Shown in pieces: positions 7,549 to 14,544 of a stretch of DNA of 15,556 nt (its first letter is position 1; every line of letters starts with the position of its first letter). The translations under genes and the position numbers were made by a program. Under the pieces are notes generated by a model, which worked only from the letters and a program-made list of their open reading frames with translations, was not told the DNA's origin and searched no databases. Source of the stretch: Chryseobacterium sp. UBA6632 (lineage in GTDB: Bacteria; Bacteroidota; Bacteroidia; Flavobacteriales; Weeksellaceae); contig DKLU01000300.1 in NCBI GenBank assembly GCA_002455915.1, forward strand, positions 1 through 15,556. Reading direction: 5' to 3'.

Positions 7549-8118
7549 TTAAAGTTCAGCTCTGATTCTGCTGAGCTGTGCGGGTGTAATGGCTAAATAT
7601 GATGCGATCTGGTGGAGCTTGAGGCGTGAAATCAGCTGAGGGTAATTATTTTCAAACTCTAAATATCTTTGTTTCGCCGTAGCTGATTTAAGCGTGATTT
7701 CTGAGAATTCTTTTTTAACCACTCAATGACGTTCCAAATAAGTAATGTAGAAATTGGCAATATCATTATGTTTTGTTGTCAGTTCTTTGAAATCATTGAA
7801 AGGATAACTGATCAGGTCGGTATCTTCTAAAGCCTCAATAGAAAAAAATCCGGGCTCCTGTTTTAATAAAGCATTCGTGGAAGCGACCAATGAGTTTTCA
7901 GTAAAAAACCGTTTGATAATTTTCTCACCTTTTTCATTGAGATAATAATAAGAAAGCATTCCTTTTTTGACATATGCGATGTCTTTAGGAATGGCACCCT
8001 GTTCCAAAAAATGAGTTCCCTTGGCTACTTCAGATGTTTTCAGCAATAAAGACCACGCTTCTTTCGATTCCTCAGAAATCGATGTGTAACGATCTATAAA
8101 TTCCCAAAATGCTGTCAT
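7549..8118 (-). pseudogene. Crp/Fnr-like regulator interrupted by one UGA
   Basis: From ATG 8118 a cyclic-nucleotide-binding-type beta roll runs 131 codons (MTAFWEFIDRYTSISEESKE to ANFYITYLERH), then a TGA at 7725-7723. The same frame continues without another stop for 57 codons, reading VVKKEFSEITLKSATAKQRY, then LEFENNYPQLISRL and the recognition-helix-like end LHQIASYLAITPAQLSRIRA, and stops at TAA 7551-7549. The joined product of 189 residues equals the usual length of Bacteroidota Crp-like regulators, where this site is often Trp (recollection), so a single TGG-to-TGA change explains it. The downstream part is intact. The longer N-terminal frame to 8196 is unlikely; the ATG at 8118 matches the normal beginning of the family. 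It is divergent from the esterase gene. As it stands, translation would yield a protein without its DNA-binding domain. Confidence 0.75.
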
Positions 8119-8233
8119 TGCATAAAGATATAGTAAATTAAAAATACAGGCATAAGAATTTTCAAATATTGAATTTATTTTCTGATCACTCAACATATGT
8201 AAAGCATTTTGAGAATCGAGGTATCTAACCTCA

Positions 8234-8953
8234 TTGAATGTTTACAGTGAATCGATGAAAAAGAAAATTAAAACACTCGTGGTTCATCCATCGAACAGTA
8301 AAATTAAGAAATTACCAACCGTTTATATACTTCACGGCTACAGTGGTTTCCCAAAAAGAACTCTAACACAAGATATCCCATCCCTAGGGAAACTCAGCGA
8401 ATCAATGCAGATGATATTTGTATTACCTGACGGAAATTATGACAGCTGGTATATTGACAGCCCAAACTTAAAGTATGAGACATTCATTGCTAAAGAATTG
8501 ACCAGTTATATTCAGAAAAATTATAATTCGGATCAGTCCAAAACTGCTTTGATAGGATGGAGTATGGGCGGTCACGGCGCCTTGTATATCGGCGCAAGAC
8601 ATCAGAAAACTTTCAGTGCTATCGGAAGTTTATGCGGCGTCATCGATTTTGTTCCTTTTGGAAAAGAATATGGTGTTCCCAAATTATTAGGAGAAAATCC
8701 TGAAAAATGGACTTCTTATACAGCTATTTCTCAGATTGACAAGCTTAAAAATACCCGCCCAAAAATCCTGATTAGTTGTGGAACCGACGACCCCTTGATT
8801 GTACAAAACAGAAAATTTAACGAGCAATTGATCTCAATGAATATTCCTCACATTTATGAAGAGCGTCCCGGTGCTCACGATGCCGGTTATTGGTCAAAGG
8901 CTTCTGTTACTCAAATATTTCAACTCCATCAATTTTTTACTAGCTATGATTAA
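8234..8953 (+). CDS. Putative esterase (PF00756-like), possibly N-truncated
   Basis: A 239-residue alpha/beta hydrolase of the esterase D/antigen 85-like class: TVYILHGYSG at 29-38 (oxyanion region), LPDGNYDSWYIDSP at 64-77, nucleophile elbow GWSMGGHGAL with Ser110, acid Asp185 or Asp186 in CGTDDPL, and His215 in GAHDAGYW. The catalytic set is complete. The open frame begins after a TGA at 8210-8212, and the only start candidates are TTG 8234 or ATG 8255. Homologous Bacteroidota proteins normally carry a signal peptide before the NVYSESMKKKIKT segment (family recollection), and none is found in any frame upstream. The gene is either an intracellular form or a truncated remnant. It is divergent from the broken Crp-like gene, which may once have regulated it. 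Confidence 0.75.
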   Translation: MNVYSESMKKKIKTLVVHPSNSKIKKLPTVYILHGYSGFPKRTLTQDIPSLGKLSESMQMIFVLPDGNYDSWYIDSPNLKYETFIAKELTSYIQKNYNSDQSKTALIGWSMGGHGALYIGARHQKTFSAIGSLCGVIDFVPFGKEYGVPKLLGENPEKWTSYTAISQIDKLKNTRPKILISCGTDDPLIVQNRKFNEQLISMNIPHIYEERPGAHDAGYWSKASVTQIFQLHQFFTSYD

Positions 8954-9107
8954 TCTTAAAAATCTTAGAAATAAGAAATGTAATTTTCTGATTTCTCCAC
9001 TCTTCATTTTATTATTTACAGGTTGTTCTGAAAATCAAAACACTCCAATTCCTAATCAAAAACATATGTTAGATATAATAATAATCATTTCAAGTGTTGT
9101 TTTTTAA
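8946..9107 (+). CDS. Small lipoprotein-like peptide or remnant
   Basis: A 53-residue frame starting at ATG 8946, overlapping the last 8 bases of the esterase gene. It has a basic N-terminus (MINLKNLRNKK), a hydrophobic stretch FLISPLFILLF and a lipobox LFTGC with Cys27, as in a lipoprotein signal peptide. Only about 27 residues would remain after processing, ending in an isoleucine-rich tail (DIIIIISSVVF). The lipobox supports expression at some time, but the tail looks like out-of-frame translation, so a truncated lipoprotein gene is as likely as a real small lipoprotein. Confidence 0.35.
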   Translation: MINLKNLRNKKCNFLISPLFILLFTGCSENQNTPIPNQKHMLDIIIIISSVVF

Positions 9108-9118
9108 CAGTCAAAAAA

Positions 9119-10030
9119 ATGAAAATATATCCAAATCATCCGCATAAATTTCTCTCTTTATCTGAATTTCATAAGATGTTCGGATTGCCTAAACCGGAAC
9201 ATCCGCTGGTCAGTTTCATCTGTCTGGAAGATATGACATTACCTGCGGAAGAACTACCGGAGAATTTGGTCTTGGATTTTTATAAGATCGCCTATAAGGA
9301 TACGATAGGAAGTGCTAAATATGGTCAACATCATTATGATTTTGGCGAAGGTGGTTTGGTATTTACGGCTCCGGGACAGGTTTTTGAAAAGCCGAAGAAC
9401 AACAAAACAAAAGGTTTTCTTATTTTACTTCACCCTGATTTTTTGCTTTCCTATCCTTTAGCCAAAAAGATCAAACAATACGGATTTTTTTCCTATTCAA
9501 CGGACGAAGCTTTGCAGGTTTCAGAAAAAGAAAAGGAAACTTTATTTTCAGTTTTTAAGATTATTGATGAAGAGCTTCAAAGCAGAACGGATTATTTCAG
9601 TCAGGATGTGGTCATCTCGCAAATCGAACTTCTTCTGAATTACAGCAGCCGCTATTATAAGAGGCAGTTTATCACGTTCAAAGCAGTGAATGATCATCGT
9701 ATTGAGAAGTTTGAGAAAGTTTTGGAATCTTATTTTAACGATAATGAAGAATTGCAAAAGGGAATGCCAACCGTACAGAACGTTGCCGATCATTTAAATG
9801 TTTCGGCGAGCTATCTTAGTGATATGCTTCGTTCGTTAACAGGGTTCAACATCCAGCAGCACATTCACAACAAGGTTATCGAAACCGCAAAGGAAATATT
9901 ATCCACGACTAATCTCTCGGTATCTGAAATTGCCTATCATATGGGCTTTGAATATCCGCAGTCTTTCACAAGATTATTCAAGAGCAAAACCAATCAGACC
10001 CCTGTGGAATTCAGGCAGTCATTCAATTAG
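9119..10030 (+). CDS. AraC family transcriptional regulator
   Basis: A 303-residue regulator. The C-terminal roughly 100 residues form the double helix-turn-helix: first HTH around VQNVADHLNVSASYLSDMLR, second HTH around LSVSEIAYHMGFEYPQSFTR, then LFKSKTNQTPVEFRQ, the usual AraC signature ending. The N-terminal 180 residues hold a cupin-like sensor region (GGLVFTAPGQVFEKP). No partner gene lies adjacent on the same strand; a small lipoprotein-like frame precedes it and the bidirectional terminator follows. Effector and targets unknown. Its convergent neighbour is another AraC-family gene of a different type, so they are not a tandem duplication. Confidence 0.92.
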   Translation: MKIYPNHPHKFLSLSEFHKMFGLPKPEHPLVSFICLEDMTLPAEELPENLVLDFYKIAYKDTIGSAKYGQHHYDFGEGGLVFTAPGQVFEKPKNNKTKGFLILLHPDFLLSYPLAKKIKQYGFFSYSTDEALQVSEKEKETLFSVFKIIDEELQSRTDYFSQDVVISQIELLLNYSSRYYKRQFITFKAVNDHRIEKFEKVLESYFNDNEELQKGMPTVQNVADHLNVSASYLSDMLRSLTGFNIQQHIHNKVIETAKEILSTTNLSVSEIAYHMGFEYPQSFTRLFKSKTNQTPVEFRQSFN

Positions 10031-10080
10031 GGTGAAAAATTACCTCTGAAATTTAGAAGATGGTAAACTTGCAGAAAGTA

Positions 10081-10119
10081 AAAAGCCCTGAAGAATTAAA
10101 AAATTTCTCAGGGCTTTTA
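10081..10119. terminator. Bidirectional intrinsic terminator
   Basis: AAAAGCCCTGA (10081-10091) pairs perfectly over 11 bases with TCAGGGCTTTT (10108-10118) around a 16-base AT-rich loop. The stem's own A/T ends give a U-tract on both strands (CTTTTA on plus, CTTTTTA on minus). It lies between two convergent AraC-family genes and can serve both. Confidence 0.85.
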
Positions 10120-10141
10120 TCAGTAGTACTAATGATTTGTT

Positions 10142-10951
10142 TTATACGTCTAAAGTTGGCGCTTTACCAAATCTCTTTTTAAAAGCGTGAGAAAAATGAG
10201 ATAAGCTTTCAAATCCAAGATCGAGATATATGGAAGATGGTCTTTTGTTTTTACTTTCAATTAAATGCTTTGCTTCACTAAGTCTTTTTTCCTGCAGCCA
10301 CTTCCTTGGTGGCATTCCAAATGTTTTCTGGAAATCCCTCTTAAATCCGGAAAGGCTTCGACCCGTTAATTTAGAAAACTCCGCCACCGGAATATTAAAG
10401 TGGTAGTTACTCAACATAAATTTTTCAAGATCAATCTTATACGGCTCTGAAAAATCGAACAGGAAATTGCGGAGCTCAGGAACGGCCATCAACATTAATT
10501 TGATGCCTTCCTTCACTTTTAAGAGTCCCATTTCGTCTGTCATTTCAGCACCTGAGTTTCTGGCGTAGGGAACAATAGATTGGAAATAGCCTTTGAGAAA
10601 ATCATCACTGGGAATGATTAAATTAGGATGGCCAAAGTACTTACCGTAAGCTTCCATTTTTTCCTCTAAAATGATCTTGCGTATCAGATCCTCCTGTAAA
10701 GATATCACCACGGTTTCGTACTGTCCGCCCTGTTCAGGTGTTTTGATAAGCGTTCCCAGCTGATTTTTATGAATCAGCAATACTTCTCCGGCAGAGATGG
10801 TTAAATTCTGCTCCGAGGTCTCCAAAACCATTTGACCGGATACCTGCAATACCAAAGTATGGTGATTCCATATACAGGCTTTTTCCTTCCGTTCTGAAGA
10901 AAGATAAGAGTAAAATATAACGCCGGGAAGAATTTCTGCTGGACTTTCCAT
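10142..10951 (-). CDS. AraC family transcriptional regulator (AKR operon)
   Basis: A 269-residue regulator. The N-terminal cupin-like sensor (LVLQVSGQMVLETSEQNLTI, then SAGEVLLIHKNQLGT) resembles ExsA-type arms. The C-terminal AraC domain starts near residue 172 with EKFMLSNYHFNIPVAEFSKL, continues TGRSLSGFKRDFQKTFGMPP and ends YLDLGFESLSHFSHAFKKRF. Its ATG follows the aldo/keto reductase stop directly (TAA then ATG, no gap), so the two genes are very probably one transcription unit with coupled translation. This suggests the regulator controls, or is controlled with, the reductase. Inducer unknown. Confidence 0.92.
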   Translation of the reverse strand: MESPAEILPGVIFYSYLSSERKEKACIWNHHTLVLQVSGQMVLETSEQNLTISAGEVLLIHKNQLGTLIKTPEQGGQYETVVISLQEDLIRKIILEEKMEAYGKYFGHPNLIIPSDDFLKGYFQSIVPYARNSGAEMTDEMGLLKVKEGIKLMLMAVPELRNFLFDFSEPYKIDLEKFMLSNYHFNIPVAEFSKLTGRSLSGFKRDFQKTFGMPPRKWLQEKRLSEAKHLIESKNKRPSSIYLDLGFESLSHFSHAFKKRFGKAPTLDV

Positions 10952-11923
10952 TTATCTTTGTAAATACGTGCTGCCTTTGATGGCACCGATTGCAAATGTA
11001 CTGTTTAAAACGTTTATTTCCTCCGGCGTCAATACAATATCCATTGCAGAAATATTTTCGGGCAGCCTTGATCTTCGGCTCATACTTACCAGCGGCATAA
11101 TTTGGTCACCCTGGCTATTGACCCAGGCAATTGCAAGCTGCGTTGGTGTACAATTTTTGTTTTGAGCCATCTGTTTCAGAACTTCAACTTTTTCAAGATT
11201 TTGGATCAGGTTTTCATCTTGAAAACGAGAAAAGTGATTTCGGTAATCATCTTTTGAGAGCGGTGCTTTCAAATCTCCCGACAGTAGACCTTCAGCAGTG
11301 TTGGCAAAAGCTACGACAGCAATTCCTAACTCTTTTGCTGCAGGCAAGAGGTCATTTTCTATCTGTCGGTCTGCCAGGGAATAACCGATTTCCAAAGCAC
11401 TGATCGGGTAGATGCTGTTGGCAATACGAAGCTGATCTGCTGTAATTTCAGAAACGCCGATATGGCGCACTTTGCCTTCCTCAACCAGACCTGCAACGGT
11501 ACCGATAATATCTTCGACCGGAATACTGCCGTCCATTCTGCTCGGCTGATAAAGATCAATTGTTTCAATTCCCAAACGGGTAAGAGAGTAGTTGACAAAA
11601 TTTTTAATCGCTACCGGGCGGAGATCCATTCCTATCCATTGTCCGTTGTGAAAAATAGCGCCAAACTTGACACTGATGAAGGCTTCATCACGTCTCCCTT
11701 TGATCGCTTTCCCGATGAGCATCTCGTTATGACCTGCACCGTAAAAATCTCCTGTGTTCAGGAAATTAATTCCACTGTCTAAAGCCTGATGAATGGTTGC
11801 AATACTTTCTTTTTCATCCGGTGTCGGTCCGCCCCAGATGGATGACATTCTCATACATCCCAAACCAAGCTTTGAAACCAAAGGTCCATTCTGACCCAAC
11901 TGAATTTTTGTAATTTCTGTCAT
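10952..11923 (-). CDS. Aldo/keto reductase with non-canonical tetrad
   Basis: A 323-residue NADPH-dependent aldo/keto reductase by fold: LGLGCMRMS at the first strand, FLNTGDFYG at 54-62, VKFGA at 85-89, GKVRHIGVSE, and the NADP-binding end PLVSMSRRSRLPENI. Tyr61 and Lys86 of the catalytic tetrad are kept. The Asp of the usual DTA motif is Asn56, and the His of the usual YYQHRxD motif is replaced by Ser128 (DLYQPSRMD). Related proteins with QPxRMD exist in my recollection, so this is probably a real subfamily rather than decay. A near-consensus promoter (TTG, 17 bases, GAACTTTG) lies just upstream of the start on the minus strand. Co-transcribed with the AraC gene immediately downstream. Confidence 0.9.
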   Translation of the reverse strand: MTEITKIQLGQNGPLVSKLGLGCMRMSSIWGGPTPDEKESIATIHQALDSGINFLNTGDFYGAGHNEMLIGKAIKGRRDEAFISVKFGAIFHNGQWIGMDLRPVAIKNFVNYSLTRLGIETIDLYQPSRMDGSIPVEDIIGTVAGLVEEGKVRHIGVSEITADQLRIANSIYPISALEIGYSLADRQIENDLLPAAKELGIAVVAFANTAEGLLSGDLKAPLSKDDYRNHFSRFQDENLIQNLEKVEVLKQMAQNKNCTPTQLAIAWVNSQGDQIMPLVSMSRRSRLPENISAMDIVLTPEEINVLNSTFAIGAIKGSTYLQR

Positions 11924-12103
11924 TTGATTGATTGAATTTTAATAAGACAAAGTTCATTATTTATTTGGTATTCAACTTTAGTGTACGGTTCAATTTGCTT
12001 GCTCCTACGGTCCAATATATAATGTCTCTCGTTTTAGGATTCAATCTAAATTATCATTTTCACGTGAGATCATTTCCTTATCCCATTGCTTATTTCGCCC
12101 TTG

Positions 12104-12433
12104 TCAATCATTCACATATTCCAGTCCCCATTTGTAAAGCTCGTTAATACTGGTCTCTAGTTTTCTGCCCTTGGTTGTTAATGAGTATTCAACGGTCGGC
12201 GGAACTGTTGCAAAGGCTTCACGATTTACAATGCCGTTTTCTTCCATATTCTTCAGTTCCTTGACAAGCATCCTTGTACTTATTCCGGGTATCATTCTTT
12301 CCAATTCTTTGAAACGTCTCTTTTCAGGGATCAGCGCATAAATAATTGACATCGACCATTTTCCTCCGATAATGTCCAGAATTTTCTGAAGCTCACATTT
12401 ATTTTCCGGTTTCTCAATTTTTTCTTTATTCAT
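12104..12433 (-). CDS. HxlR family winged-helix regulator
   Basis: A 109-residue HxlR/YodB-type regulator. KCELQKILDIIGGKWSMSII carries the conserved N-terminal Cys13 and the GGKW motif (23-26), followed by RRFKELERMIPGISTRMLVK, the wing TVPPTVEYSLTTKG and the dimerisation helix LETSINELYKWG. In YodB/HypR-type members the equivalent cysteine senses quinones, diamide or hypochlorite. The frame stays open upstream to 12916, but that part is antisense to the dehydrogenase gene; ATG 12433 gives the normal family length. Divergent from the SDR gene across a 118-base spacer with an inverted repeat covering its own promoter, so autorepression plus control of the SDR is likely. Confidence 0.9.
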   Translation of the reverse strand: MNKEKIEKPENKCELQKILDIIGGKWSMSIIYALIPEKRRFKELERMIPGISTRMLVKELKNMEENGIVNREAFATVPPTVEYSLTTKGRKLETSINELYKWGLEYVND

Positions 12434-12451
12434 AAATAATTGATTGTCAAT

Positions 12452-12524
12452 TAAAGTTACAGCGATGTCTATAGTATACAATCGTGTAACTACTTGCAAA
12501 AGTAAAGTAATGGAAATAGATTTG
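12452..12524. promoter_or_regulatory. Divergent HxlR/SDR promoters with inverted repeat
   Basis: Rightward promoter for the SDR: TTG 12494-12496, 20 bases, TAGATTTG 12517-12524, an exact Bacteroidota -7. Leftward promoter for hxlR on the minus strand: TTG 12481-12479, 19 bases, TAACTTTA 12459-12452. An interrupted inverted repeat GTTACA (12456-12461)/TGTAAC (12485-12490), extended by CGAT (12463-12466)/ATCG (12481-12484), covers the whole leftward promoter and ends 3 bases before the rightward -33. It is a strong candidate HxlR operator; binding is inferred. Confidence 0.7.
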
Positions 12525-12551
12525 CAACTTAATCTTAAAACATGATCCATT

Positions 12552-13325
12552 ATGTATGATTCTTTAAAAGGAAAAGTAGCCCTGGTCACAGGCGGTACAA
12601 AAGGAATAGGCAAATCTATTGCTGACAAATTGAGTGAAAGCGGAGCGATAGTTGTAACAACTGCCCGTACAGAGACAAAAGACCAGTCTGATAACCAATA
12701 TTTCATTGCCGCTGACCTTACCAAGGCAGACAGTGCGGAAAATATTGCCAAACAGATATTGGAAAAGTATGGGAGAATAAACATTATTGTTAATAATGCC
12801 GGCGCCAATCTAGGTCCTGGAGGAGGTTTCAGCACATTGGAAGATGAGGATTGGTTCAAGGACTGGGAACTTAATTTTATGTCTGTGGTTCGCATCAATA
12901 AAGCGCTGTTACCCACTATGCTTCAGCAAAAAGAAGGGGCAATAATCAATATCTCCACAGGCGCAGCAAAGCAGCCGATCTGGGACATGACGATGTCCTA
13001 TTCATCTGCCAAGGCTGCCTTAAATGCGTATAGCAAAGCATTGGCTAATGAGTTAGGACCCAAAGGAATCAGAGTTAACCTTGTTTCTCCCGGCGTCGTA
13101 AGAACACCACTGATGAATGAGTTCGTAGAAAATATTGCTCAGAAGTCTGGATCGAATTTTGAGGAAACTTTTCAAAATATTATTGATACCGTTGGAGTGC
13201 CGTTAGGAAGAATGGCAGATCCTGAAGAAGTAGGCAGCATTGTAGCTTTTCTTGCCTCTTCAGAAGCTAAATACATCACGGGAGCCAATATTTCTGTAGA
13301 TGGTGGTTCATCGCCCACTGTTTAA
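12552..13325 (+). CDS. SDR family oxidoreductase
   Basis: A 257-residue classical short-chain dehydrogenase/reductase. TGGTKGIG at 13-20 binds the cofactor, NNAG is at 81-84, the catalytic Ser is at 135 (INIST), and Tyr150-x3-Lys154 (SYSSAKAAL) completes the site. VSPGVVRTPL and ITGANISVDGG are the usual C-terminal motifs. Thr39-Ala-Arg40-type residues after strand 2 (TTARTE) suggest NADP(H) preference. Start ATG 12552 is preferred over ATG 12542, which runs into a stop. Transcribed from a clear promoter at 12494-12524 and ended by the hairpin at 13383-13423. Likely induced when the divergent HxlR repressor is inactivated; substrate unknown. Confidence 0.92.
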   Translation: MYDSLKGKVALVTGGTKGIGKSIADKLSESGAIVVTTARTETKDQSDNQYFIAADLTKADSAENIAKQILEKYGRINIIVNNAGANLGPGGGFSTLEDEDWFKDWELNFMSVVRINKALLPTMLQQKEGAIINISTGAAKQPIWDMTMSYSSAKAALNAYSKALANELGPKGIRVNLVSPGVVRTPLMNEFVENIAQKSGSNFEETFQNIIDTVGVPLGRMADPEEVGSIVAFLASSEAKYITGANISVDGGSSPTV

Positions 13326-13382
13326 TTCAGTTATTACAAAATACCATTGAGACCTTCGGGTTTATAGCATTTAACTTAGGGA

Positions 13383-13423
13383 AGCATTGATCTGACTCTA
13401 TGATCAAATCAATGCTCTTTTTT
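13383..13423 (+). terminator. Intrinsic terminator after the SDR gene
   Basis: AGCATTGAT (13383-13391) pairs with ATCAATGCT (13408-13416), a 9-base perfect stem with a 16-base loop, followed on the plus strand by CTTTTTT. It has no U-tract on the minus strand, so it serves the SDR gene. Confidence 0.8.
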
Positions 13424-13460
13424 GTGATTAACAGCTGTCTTCTTTGATATTAATTCAAAA

Positions 13461-14006
13461 CTATTTTAATTCATTTATTTTTGATATTAGCTTTTTAGCG
13501 TGCTGTCTTGCTTTGTTTTTGATGTCTTCCACTGTATAACCTGCTGCCAGAGAGGTTTCGTGGAAATAAACGGGATCAATGTAATTCATCTGGGCGAACA
13601 GAGCTGTTTGTTCAAGATTCTTACAAAACTCGTAAACACGGAAATGTTGAGACCCCAGAACATTGTAACTGCTTTCGGCTGAGCCTACGGTAAAACTTGA
13701 AACAAAATTTTTGCCTTTCAGTTGGTCTCCCTTAGAACCGTAAGCAAATTGATATTCAAATACTACATCGAACCAATGTTTCAAGATTCCGGGCATATTG
13801 TACCAATAAAACGGATATTGAAACACGATGGTCTGATGCCTTAAAAGAGCTTCCTGCTCTGCTTTTGCATCAATTTTGTAATCAGGGTAGAGGTTGTGGA
13901 TATTTCTGATCTCAATATCCAGGTTGCTATTCTGCAATTCTTCAATAACTGTTTTATTAGCAACAGACTTATCAAAAGTCGGATGTGCTAAAATGATTAA
14001 TGCCAT
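13461..14006 (-). CDS. NAD(P)H:quinone oxidoreductase-like flavoprotein
   Basis: A 181-residue flavodoxin-2 fold protein of the NQO/MdaB/KefF class. LAHPTFDKS at 6-14 starts the FMN/FAD phosphate loop, and the hallmark QYPFYWYNMPGILKHWFD at 63-80 forms the flavin and substrate pocket. FTVGSAESSY near 105 resembles the second flavin contact. Such enzymes reduce quinones or azo and nitro compounds by two electrons, avoiding semiquinones. The gene is divergent from an HxlR regulator across 86 bases with palindromes around a good promoter, the same layout as YodB-controlled azoreductase/nitroreductase genes in Bacillus (established knowledge of the family). Quinone-responsive detoxification is the likely role. 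Confidence 0.9.
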   Translation of the reverse strand: MALIILAHPTFDKSVANKTVIEELQNSNLDIEIRNIHNLYPDYKIDAKAEQEALLRHQTIVFQYPFYWYNMPGILKHWFDVVFEYQFAYGSKGDQLKGKNFVSSFTVGSAESSYNVLGSQHFRVYEFCKNLEQTALFAQMNYIDPVYFHETSLAAGYTVEDIKNKARQHAKKLISKINELK

Positions 14007-14075
14007 ACTATAATTTTTATAGTTGCAAAAGTATTTTTAGTATCTTGTATTGGCAATAACTATCCAAATAGATAG
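14007..14075. promoter_or_regulatory. Quinone reductase promoter and putative HxlR operators
   Basis: Minus-strand promoter: TTG 14056-14054, 20 bases, TACTTTTG 14033-14026, an exact TAnnTTTG. A perfect palindrome ACTATA-N5-TATAGT (14007-14023) lies just downstream over the expected transcription start and touches the ATG at 14006. A second repeat CTATC-N6-GATAG (14060-14064/14071-14075) lies just upstream of the -33 and close to the hxlR start. Both share an (A)CTAT half-site, suggesting two operators for one HxlR dimer type. Confidence 0.65.
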
Positions 14076-14092
14076 GTTTAAAAAATTCTGAG

Positions 14093-14491
14093 ATGAAAGA
14101 TGAATGTATTGGCGATTTTGTGAAACTGCAAGGCAAAACCTATCCTTGCACTGTCAGCCTTACGATGGACCTGGTTGGGGGAAAGTGGAAGGCGGTTATT
14201 CTATACCATCTGAAAGATGAGGCGAAAAGATATAGTGAACTCCGTAGAGAAATGCCGTCCGTCGCTGAAATGACCCTAAGTCTGCAGTTGAAACAACTGG
14301 AAAAAGATGGGTTTGTTTTCAGAAAGGTTTATGGTATAAAACCACCCGTCAAGGTAGTGTACAGTCTTACCGATCTCGGAAAAAGTTTCATTCCTATTTT
14401 AGAAGCAATAACGGAATGGGGAAATAATGTGGTGAGTGAAAAAGGGGAACGCATTATCGTGAATGCGGCAGATCCTGATGAAAAAAAATAA
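14093..14491 (+). CDS. HxlR family winged-helix regulator
   Basis: A 132-residue HxlR regulator. YPCTVSLTMDLVGGKWKAVI holds Cys19 and the GGKW motif (29-32); RYSELRREMPSVAEMTLSLQ is the recognition region; PVKVVYSLTDLGKS is the wing and EAITEWGNNV the dimer helix. A second cysteine, Cys5, lies in the N-terminal extension, so an intersubunit or intrasubunit disulfide switch is possible. Divergent from the quinone reductase, which it probably represses until thiol oxidation or quinone alkylation. It is not a close copy of the HxlR at 12104 (different N-terminus and wing), so the two probably answer different signals. Confidence 0.92.
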   Translation: MKDECIGDFVKLQGKTYPCTVSLTMDLVGGKWKAVILYHLKDEAKRYSELRREMPSVAEMTLSLQLKQLEKDGFVFRKVYGIKPPVKVVYSLTDLGKSFIPILEAITEWGNNVVSEKGERIIVNAADPDEKK

Positions 14492-14509
14492 TGATCAGTT
14501 TTCGATCAT
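14482..14509 (-). terminator. Intrinsic terminator for the HEAT-repeat gene
   Basis: ATGATC (14491-14496) and GATCAT (14504-14509) form a 6-base stem with a 7-base loop. Read on the minus strand it is followed by TATTTTTTTT. It overlaps the stop codon of the convergent HxlR gene. Confidence 0.55.
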
Positions 14510-14544
14510 AATCATTGATTCAAATATAAAATAGGTATCAGGAC

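Noticed and set aside
8119..8196. 26-residue N-terminal extension of the Crp-like gene
   Set aside because: It is hydrophobic and Cys/Tyr-rich without family resemblance, and occupies the promoter spacer; ATG 8118 fits the family start.
9119..10951. Duplicated AraC genes arranged convergently
   Set aside because: The two proteins differ in length, sensor domain and HTH sequence; they are not recent duplicates.
12434..12916. N-terminal extension of the HxlR frame to 270 residues
   Set aside because: It is antisense to the clear SDR gene and to the divergent promoters; the 109-residue form from ATG 12433 has the normal family length.
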